Assembly: GCA_021229015.1 (NCBI GenBank)
Contig: CM037792.1
Coordinates: 4,225,136 to 4,289,135 of the forward strand
Length of the DNA: 64,000 nucleotides
Source of the DNA: Solen grandis
Lineage: Eukaryota > Mollusca > Bivalvia > Adapedonta > Solenidae
Direction of reading: 5' to 3'
Shown here: positions 56,850 through 64,000 of the stretch, piece after piece
Layout: each line of letters opens with the position of its first letter
Numbering within the stretch: the first letter of the stretch is position 1
Position numbers and translations under genes: made by a program
Notes under the pieces: generated by a model
Databases searched by the model: none
What the model saw: the letters and a program-made list of their open reading frames with translations, nothing else
Told to the model about the DNA's origin: nothing

Positions 56850-57960
56850 TTTTTTCTTGTATTATATTTCTTTTTTTCTTAAGATAAACCGTTCAAACGC
56901 AGGTATTTCTTGATTTTTTTTTTATTTTCACGTAAAATATGGCTTCATCCACATTTCTGATTGTAAAATATTTTGTGTATAATATACAAACTCCATGTTA
57001 CTTTCAAGCTTACAAAATATAGAACATCACAGTGTAGATCCAGCAATTGATAACTGTGGACACAAGTGGCCGGAAGGGGTCGTGCCGGTCACCAAGGTCA
57101 CTGAGCGACTCAATAACCTTAAGGCAAAACTTCACCCCCACCCTTCACATCATCATTGGATCTGTCACACATTTTCTTATAAGCGTCGCTCAGTATATAT
57201 TTGTCATAGAATATGTGCGATACTATGTTTTACCAAATTAATTAAAGGCCAATTAGTAACATTGCGCCTGGTGGATACCTTATAAACCTTTTGAGGACAA
57301 AATTTTGAAATCTTGATTGATGACCATTCACTCTGATGTAAAATCGACTTTATAGGCCTGATCACACTAGCAATTATACGTAGGATTCCGGTGTTTGACG
57401 TTTAGACCGATTAGCCGTGCATGCGTAGAGACGTTTTTTTTTTTTTTTTTTTTTTTTTTACGTCAAAACAATGTCTTTGTGTACAAATGTCATCTTAAAC
57501 AATCACAGGTAATTCCGTCCATTCATCTTGCATCGAATTTGTGGAAAATATTTTTTATGTGATCATTTAAACCTGAACTAAGGACACCATTTGTTTTTCT
57601 CATTAATTTCCCTTTGTTCATTTAAGTAATTTCTATTGTGATAAAATGGCAGGGGAAGCGATCTAATTATGTCTTACCAGTTTATATAATTTATGCATCG
57701 GACATTTTAGTAACATGTACAATAATGAGTAATTTGTTTTGTCAACATACTTGATGTATTATTTGTAATAAAAAGCACACGTAGACAGACCTCGGCAATC
57801 AGTGTAGTATCTATAACAACATCTCCATTATCTTATATCTGATCCAGGGATGGTTGGTTACTCCCTAGTAAACACCGGAAATGGGGTCAACATTTGAAAC
57901 TAGTGAACGGGAATGTAGACTAAAACACAGAACGTATTTCGTGCGCATTTTACACCTAAC
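56850..57960. other. Intergenic stretch, no gene seen
   Basis: The stretch contains a T run of about 26 at 57434-57459 and AT-rich unique DNA. A frame at 56995-57285 shows no recognised domain. Confidence 0.4.
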
Positions 57961-57967
57961 AAATATA

Positions 57968-58060
57968 CAAGGATCCTCCGTGGTCGAGTGGTTATAGTCA
58001 CTGACTATCATTTAGCCCCTCACGGCTGTGGGTTCGAGTCCCGATAGTCAAACCACGCTA
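57968..58060 (+). repeat. SINE-A head, truncated 3'
   Basis: The copy reads atcctccgtggtcgagtggt, tatagtcactgactatcatt, tagcccctcacggctgtggg and ttcgagtcccgatagt. The body is missing or replaced. Several such heads lie close to SINE-B sequence, suggesting nested insertion. Confidence 0.6.
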
Positions 58061-58200
58061 TCACATTACCCATCACACGCTCACTGATCAACGGTCCATG
58101 TTCGAAACCCAACTCGGTTTGTAAGATTCCTTCCTAACATCACATGAGCTAGACGGTAAAACACTCACCAAAGATAATGAAGTAACGAGTTTATTTGGAA

Positions 58201-58504
58201 GTTTGTTGGGTTTAACGTCCCACCGACAGTATTTCAGTTATTTGGAGACGATGTCTACTTGAGACAGATATAGTGCTGCCGCACTGCAGTATTAAGCCGT
58301 AGACATGTGGCATGATACCACACCCAGTCACAATATTCTGACACCTGGTCAACAAGTCCTGGAACTACCCTTATATGCTGAGCGCAAAGCAAGGGAGCTA
58401 TAACAGTACCATTTTTACGACTTTGGTATGTCACGGCCGGGGATCGAACCCACGACCTCCCGCTCCCGAGGCGAACACTCCAACCACTTGGTTACCGGGG
58501 ACGG
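58201..58504 (-). mobile_element. SINE-B, full length, minus strand
   Basis: Reverse orientation: gtttgttgggtttaacgtcc, caccgacagtatttcagtta, tttggagacgatgtctactt, cgtagacatgtggcatgata, aactacccttatatgctgag, aagggagctataacagtacc, cacggccggggatcgaaccc and accacttggttaccggggac. It retains the whole length seen at 25178-25485. Confidence 0.85.
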
Positions 58505-58639
58505 TTTATTTGGAAGTTCGAGTACGATTAGACGAGTCTCCTGAGTAGGACAAGTACATTATGGGCGAGAGGATAAATCCTATTGTTGTACCTAAACATG
58601 CAGTGTGTGGGAACCACCACGGAAGTCCTTAAGTGGTAC

Positions 58640-58840
58640 TGGTATATTCCCTTTGTGGTAGATGTTCTATACATACGGCAAGTACCAGGGCTGAATGGCC
58701 CATTGACAGGTTAATGTGACTGGTTGTGGTATGATGCCAATTGGCTACGGCGTGATATCACAGTGAGGTAAGTCATGTAGACAAAGTCACTAAATGGCTG
58801 TAATACTGTCGATGGGATGCTAAATCCAGTAAAAAAATGA
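58640..58840 (+). repeat. SINE-B body fragment, diverged
   Basis: The blocks tatacggcaagtaccagggc, ttaatgtgactggttgtggt, atgatgccaattggctacgg, cgtgatatcacagtgaggta and ctgtaatactgtcgatggga match the SINE-B body. The head is lost. Confidence 0.6.
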
Positions 58841-59194
58841 CATCTATGTTATAAAATTGGATTACAAGGAAAGAGAAACGATGATTTATAGCCTGTTTAA
58901 TTCACGGCAAGGTTGTAAATAACTCGATTCTTTATTGGGCGATATTTTCTTTAAGTGTTTGCAGCCGTTTTGGGAACAGCTACTTCGCTTGAACTAGGAA
59001 GTGATTTCAAACAGCTACATATGGATATTCCTATGCTGTTTAAATATATACATTTCAGAAAACAAAACTTGGTTACTAAGGAATGGCAAGGGGGAAATGT
59101 GCACATTAACATGTATGTCCTTTCAAAATATTCAGGTGCAGTAATTCTATGGAACGATCACGCAAGGTCTAAAATGCAGACACAGAAATAATGC

Positions 59195-59335
59195 TGTGAG
59201 TCTGTGTGGTTTCACGCCTGGCATGATACCCAACTCAATCACATTATCCTGATATATGATCAGCTAGTCTATATGCCAAGTGAAGGTGACATATTTACAA
59301 CTGTGTGCGCCATGGCTGGAGATCAAACATAAATA
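59195..59335 (-). repeat. SINE-B relic, minus strand
   Basis: Only ggcatgatacccaactcaat, cacattatcctgatatatga, tcagctagtctatatgccaa and ccatggctggagatcaaaca remain recognisable. It is highly diverged. Confidence 0.4.
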
Positions 59336-59446
59336 GCCCCAGTTATGCGACCGGTTAGAAAACTGACAAAGACAAAATTTGCTAGTAGCCAAAATAAAAT
59401 ATTAACTTACAATATCACCAAATGTTATGAAACTTCATAGAACAAT

Positions 59447-59447
<1 letters not shown>

Positions 59448-59484
<37 letters not shown>
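59448..59484 (+). repeat. Poly-T tract
   Basis: An uninterrupted run of more than 30 T may be the tail of a minus-strand retroposon, but no body was recognised next to it. Confidence 0.6.
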
Positions 59485-59664
59485 AAAATCATTCATATAT
59501 CAACAAAGACAATGCATGCATCTATCTTTCTCCCCCCCCCTCTCTAGAATGCGTATATAGCACCACATACAAAACAGCTCGAATATTCAACATTTTATTC
59601 AAACAATTAAGAATTTTTACCAGATTTAATGACCAAAAATAAATTTAATTCATACCTTAATACT

Positions 59665-59810
59665 AGATTTTTTTTTGGTTACAAACCAATAACTAAATCA
59701 CACCAACCCCTCTCGGCGTTTCCTGAGCTGGATTAGTATTGGTGTTAAGAAAATTCAGGTATTGCCCAAACCACGGGCCCTTAACACCCATAGGATCAAA
59801 CTTTTACTTA
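59665..59810 (-). repeat. SINE-D relic, minus strand
   Basis: The blocks ggttacaaaccaataactaa, atcacaccaacccctctcgg, cgtttcctgagctggattag and tattggtgttaagaaaattc align with reversed SINE-D. The head end is decayed (accacgggcccttaacaccc). Confidence 0.4.
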
Positions 59811-59979
59811 CTAGTGCATTAATTTCGAACACGAGCTATATCATTAAATCCAATGACAAATATTAGTGTGGAATTTTATACCTCTATGTAGCCACTTAAT
59901 ATAAACATATATATATATAAAGTTTATCACAGAGAATACCTGTCACATATCTTCAAAGAGGCGAAATAACTTATTGTCT

Positions 59980-62322
59980 TTACAAATACCCTAAACATGT
60001 AAACATCAAAAACATAACTAAGTATGAATATAACGACTGTCCAGAAATCAAGAAAGCACTGTTTTTCCCATCATTCACTCCACCATTTCCGTTTCCGCCT
60101 GTGTTCTGATTAAGCCATTCTCGACCGTCCCCGTTGTTACACAGGTTGTCACGACACTTGTGCTCACAGGTCGGGTACGACCCATCCCAGTTGCAGCATT
60201 TCTCTCCAGCACAAATATCTTGATGGACCTGACACGTTCTAGTCAGGGACCGGATGTGGGTTCCATCTGAAACAGACACTAGGTTCTAATTTCGTTGGCC
60301 AATGTGCTTTGAGAACAAGTTCATTTTCTTAAAGTTATTTAACCCTTTATGCGTTTTATAAGGCATATACTGGATGGAACACTTTCACCTGCTGGTTCAG
60401 CTTCCATTAGATTATTCTTGTAATTCTAGAAAGTTACAACGAAACAAGTTTTTTCTTTCTTCATAAAGGGCTACAACACATTTTGGTGAAGCATGTGTGA
60501 TGAGGGAATTTAAATATTAAGGCTATGCAAAGTATATGTAACCCCCTTTCATTTTTATTCAAAGTAGGATTTCTCCAAGTACATATATATTACATATTAC
60601 ATATACACAAGATGTGACATGAATTGTCATTTCATATCAATTTTTACTAAACGAGTTGAACTTGACATAAAATGAAAATTCGTGTCAGATTCTTTTCATC
60701 AAGTGACCTAAAGTCAGTAAACTGCGATTATGACAACAGAATATTTGAATGACCGGACTTTGAACGACACAGTTTATTTGAAATTTTACACCAAGAAAAT
60801 GGCCAACAATAGCTGGAATAACGATTAATGTGTGTGCTCCTCATACATTATCAACATAACAGTAAATAAAACGTATTTTCAATCAAAGTTACTTGCACCA
60901 AATACATTCAATCCAGCCGTTTGAATTCTACATAGCATGCATATCGACTACACGCGCGTGACGTGGACTTATAAAGTAATGCAGCCAATAAGTTTTATTT
61001 AACGTGCATAAGAAAAAAAAAAGTGATGCTTTCACGAAACCGGAAACAGCTGTTAAAGCATATTGTCATATGATAAAACTTGAAATTTGAACGTCCAGAC
61101 AGGACACATTGAATCAACCGCCCATTACTCTACTAATCACGGGCCTTTTATCTCATTACTTCTCCTAGCGTATGTAGGGGCTGACTTAACATCACTCAGC
61201 CCCTTGCTGCGCTGGGTTCAAATCCCGGTAGGATCACCCGGTATTCCAGCTGACGGTATGTAGGTGATTCTACCCGGGTGCCTCCATGCACGCGGAGTCA
61301 ATAAGCTAGATGTTCTTATATGACTGTAATACTGTCACAGCGACGGTTAACCCCAATACAATACAGTATACATAAAACAAGTTACCCAGTCATAAATAAC
61401 GGACATTTAATTTATGCCATACAAACATTGTCGAGAAGATAAAACCTCATACCCCTTGTTGTATTTACTTCATGGTTGAGTTTCATGTAACCGCCACTTC
61501 TTATGCATGTTTGTTGGGTATATAAGTACATATCAGTCACGTATCAAAATATATCTTTGACTTCCGTGATAATCTACACCGATCAACAAAGCGATTAAAG
61601 GAACACTTGTTTAAGCGAAATATAAGTAAATCGTATGTAAAGAATATCATTCGTAATCACCAATTCTGTTATACATGTGCATTGATGGTATTGATAAGAC
61701 GTTAAACGCTAAAAAAATGTGAATAATCATATGATCAGAATTACTGGTAGTTATTCGTCAGTGAAGGATTGTTATTGCCATAGATAAACAGTGTAATATG
61801 TTTGTTTGTTGGGTTTAAGGTCCCACCGACAGTATTTCAGTCCTGCAACTACCCTTATATGCTGAGTGCCAGGCAAGGGAGCTATAACAGTACCAAAATT
61901 ATGACTTTGGTATGTCGCGGCCGGGGATCGAACCCACGACCTCCCCATCCCAAGGCGGACGCTCGGTCACCGGGGACGGTAAACAGTGTATTGATCAATT
62001 TTGACTCGCAGAAACATGTTTAAATATAAGGTCTTCAACTAAGTGTTTATTAGAATATAAAAACCGCACAGCTTTATAGTTTCGTTCACTTATATAATCG
62101 TTCTTAATTAAAAAAGTAAAAAAAAAAAAATAACATTAAGATTACTATGAATCCAACTCTCACCTGTGCTAAGGCTGGCTCTCGTGAGACAGAGGTAGGG
62201 CGCCTGGCAATTTAGGATGGGGGCACCCCTGGTAACGTTCCAGGGCTCCGTAACACAGTCAAAATTAATCATCGGGTCGGTGGAACGTATGTACGTGCAC
62301 GAATAACAGTCGAACCCGGCCA
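59980..62322 (-). CDS. Ly6/uPAR-type GPI-anchored surface protein (5' exon not found)
   Basis: Two exons are visible on the minus strand, 62322-62164 and 60266-59980, joined in phase. The first begins one base into a codon, so an upstream exon with the signal peptide is missing from the model. It reads AGFDCYSCTYIRSTDPMINF. The second carries TCQVHQDICAGEKCCNWDGS and ends its fold with CEHKCRDNLCNN, the C-terminal CxxxLCN signature of three-finger LU domains. Twelve cysteines are seen, two more than the usual ten. A Gly/Asn linker (TGGNGNGGVNDGKNSAF) leads to a hydrophobic end (YLVMFLMFTCLGYL), as expected for a GPI-attachment signal. Such proteins sit on the outer membrane and act in adhesion, receptor modulation or immunity in other animals; no specific partner can be named. 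Part of the first exon is duplicated at 3766-3830. Confidence 0.8.
60350..61160. other. Intron of the Ly6-type gene, no feature seen
   Basis: This is AT-rich unique sequence with no exon-like island on either strand. Further intronic repeats begin at about 61170. Confidence 0.4.
61170..61363 (+). repeat. SINE-A, head degenerate (intronic)
   Basis: The copy shows tcactcagccccttgctgcg, ctgggttcaaatcccggtag, gtgattctacccgggtgcct and gcgacggttaaccccaatac. The middle has an internal deletion relative to the copy at 54225. Confidence 0.7.
61799..61980 (-). repeat. SINE-B with internal deletion, minus strand (intronic)
   Basis: The tail (gtttgttgggtttaaggtcc, caccgacagtatttcagtcc) is joined directly to the body near tgcaactacccttatatgct. 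It then continues to the head (ggccggggatcgaacccacg, cggtcaccggggacgg). About 120 bp of the family body are missing. Confidence 0.8.
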
Positions 62323-63345
62323 CTGAAATGAAAATAGTTGTGCATAATCTGACCTTAAGCTTTCGATAGTTCCTGGATTGGACTAGTACTTTGCGCCTGG
62401 GAGTGCCATGAACATTTCTTGCACAGCGCGGGGTTCGAATCCACAATTTTTGGATCCGCAATCATGTACCTTACCGGTGGACCACGGCGCCCTCATATAT
62501 TAAAGGCTGTAAGAACTATTTCTATATCCGTGATCTAATCGTGTATTATGGGTTTTGTTCTGATTTGATTATGTCAGACTACATTTCAAAGTTAATCGCA
62601 TGATCAAGTGTAAGTAAATAAAAATATATCATAAATGATTCTTAAAATTTGTCACGAATCTGTAATAATGTCATGGAGGATGGACCATACATATGAAAAG
62701 AATATCTGAACGTAAATATATATACACATGTAAATGCACATAATCATGGAAATTAGAAAATGAAATGATTGAATTCCGATGTTGCAAAGCTTCTTAGATA
62801 TATTTACTCATTTAGATAAAACATTTCTATCAGAAGAAGACATTAACTGGATGAACTTACTGGGATGTCTTATGTAAAAAAAAAAAAAAAAATACGTTTT
62901 TCAAATATATTTATAAGAAGATTAAGGTAGTGCAGAGGTAAATTGTTCAGCCGATTGACTCTCTCTTTCGCTGAAATCTAATGATATTGAATTCATTATT
63001 GATTTCTTAGCTCAGTTGCAAATATTTCTGTAAGTCATTTTAAAAGGTTTATCCAAATGCACGTAGTTATTTAGAATTGTGGTATCTGTATATTAAAATT
63101 ATTACTTTGCTCATACTGAAGGAAATCGTAGTAGTTTCGTTTAAAATTGAACTTACTTAATTTTACGTCGATTGCGATACAAGCTTTCATTTATACTTAT
63201 CCCTCGCGACGGTTCCTGGGTTTGACCAGTACTTTGCGCCTATGGAGGTCATGAAAATTCCTTGTCCCCAACGGGGTTCGAACTCATAACCCCATAGTAG
63301 TTTATCAAATTTATATCACGTTTGAAATTATAGTATCCTGATAAA
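62258..63345. repeat. Segmental duplication, right copy
   Basis: This segment aligns in direct orientation with 3766-5025. It starts within the first visible Ly6 exon and includes two minus-strand SINE-D copies (about 62360-62495 and 63165-63300) and the tgtaaatgcacataatcatg / gaaattagaaaatgaaatga region. It lacks the 218 bp carrying the 154-bp MITE found in the left copy, and has its own A run at 62877-62892. Confidence 0.8.
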
Positions 63346-63367
63346 AAGATAATATTATAAGATGATA

Positions 63368-63571
63368 AGAAAACAAGAGGCCCATAGGGCCTCAAATCGC
63401 TCACCTGCTCTATATGCAACCTAGTATACATGTATCATACTGATATACATGTTTCTCAGGAACTTGACAGTTTTTCTTACCCATTTTAGCAATAGTATGG
63501 AAAAAAACAGTGATCATGAGATTTCAGTGTGGTACTGCTGATTGAAAATGGACAAAAAGAGAGATGGTCCT
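63368..63571 (+). repeat. Repeat with aggcccatagggcct palindrome
   Basis: The block aacaagaggcccatagggcc / tcaaatcgctcacctgctct has a short hairpin at its start and looks like the end of an interspersed repeat. Its right boundary is unclear because a foldback MITE follows. Confidence 0.4.
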
Positions 63572-63815
63572 TAACCTTTTCCCTCATAAAAACTCAATTT
63601 GACGCCCTTTATAGTACCACATAAATCCTGATCTGCAGAAAGCCCCATTTAAACCTTTCCAAATTTAATTGTAAAATCCTCATCCCCAGACCACTAAGGA
63701 GCAGCAAACAGCATAAAACCTGATCAGCCTGCGAGTAACAGTTGGACTTGCAGGCTGATTAGGTTTTATGCTACTCACATAGGTATTTTATAGATCTATA
63801 TGAGGAAAAGGGTTA
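63572..63815. mobile_element. Foldback MITE, copy 3 (diverged)
   Basis: Ends ttaaccttttccctcataaa and tatgaggaaaagggttaa match the family termini with single changes. The centre keeps cataaaacctgatcagcctg and gcaggctgattaggttttat, but the hairpin loop is longer (cgagtaacagttggacttgc). It is clearly older than copies 1 and 2. Confidence 0.85.
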
Positions 63816-64000
63816 ATTATTATGAAATAAGTTGCAATTTATTACAAAGTTTTTTTTAATCATTCGTTTGTGGTTTTTAAGAGGTGTTTGGTAATCCCTG
63901 TATACTGGAACACTGACATGAACCAAAGTAAAGGCAGACAATCTGCATATTCACCCACCCCCACCCACAATCACTTTAATGATGATGTTGATGCTGTTGC

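Overview
The window is 64 kb of AT-rich, intron-rich animal DNA. Short coding exons are separated by long introns with GT/AG borders, and the rest is packed with tRNA-derived SINEs, MITE-like inverted repeats, LINE remnants and minisatellites. Secreted Cys-rich proteins, an extreme Asp/Lys protein and these repeat types together suggest a mollusc, most likely a bivalve. The species cannot be read from the window. Exon models were built by hand from splice signals and reading-phase continuity, without transcript evidence.

Layout. 1-15 kb: no intact gene is seen. It holds a degenerate tandem array rich in TGACGTCA, a fragment of a Ly6-type exon inside a 1.2 kb duplicated segment, a local tandem duplication, a dead LINE fragment and several SINEs. 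15.2-27.6 kb (+): a complete gene with TATA box, seven or eight coding exons and AATAAA, coding for a small secreted protein with an IGFBP-type 12-Cys N-terminal domain followed by reduced thyroglobulin type-1 modules. 27.6-31.1 kb: repeats only. 31.1-46.2 kb (+): a VWA7/hemicentin-like secreted protein with a von Willebrand A domain. Its introns carry a 5'-truncated LINE on the minus strand and a 3.8 kb element with 180-bp terminal inverted repeats. 46.2-49.7 kb: repeats. 49.8-56.8 kb (+): a complete gene with TATA box, five coding exons and AATAAA. It codes for a secreted protein with a WAP-like module, a second Cys-rich module, a poly-Asp domain and a Lys/Arg-rich tail, an architecture that looks like a shell-matrix protein. 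57-64 kb: SINEs and a minus-strand Ly6/uPAR-type GPI-anchored protein gene whose first exon is not found, followed by the second copy of the duplicated segment seen at 3.8-5.0 kb.

All four recognisable genes encode secreted or surface proteins with disulfide-rich or adhesion domains. Shared function is possible but cannot be shown from sequence. The most unusual item is the WAP/poly-Asp/poly-Lys protein. Next come the IGFBP-like protein, whose thyroglobulin module has lost both members of one expected disulfide pair, and the inverted-repeat elements.
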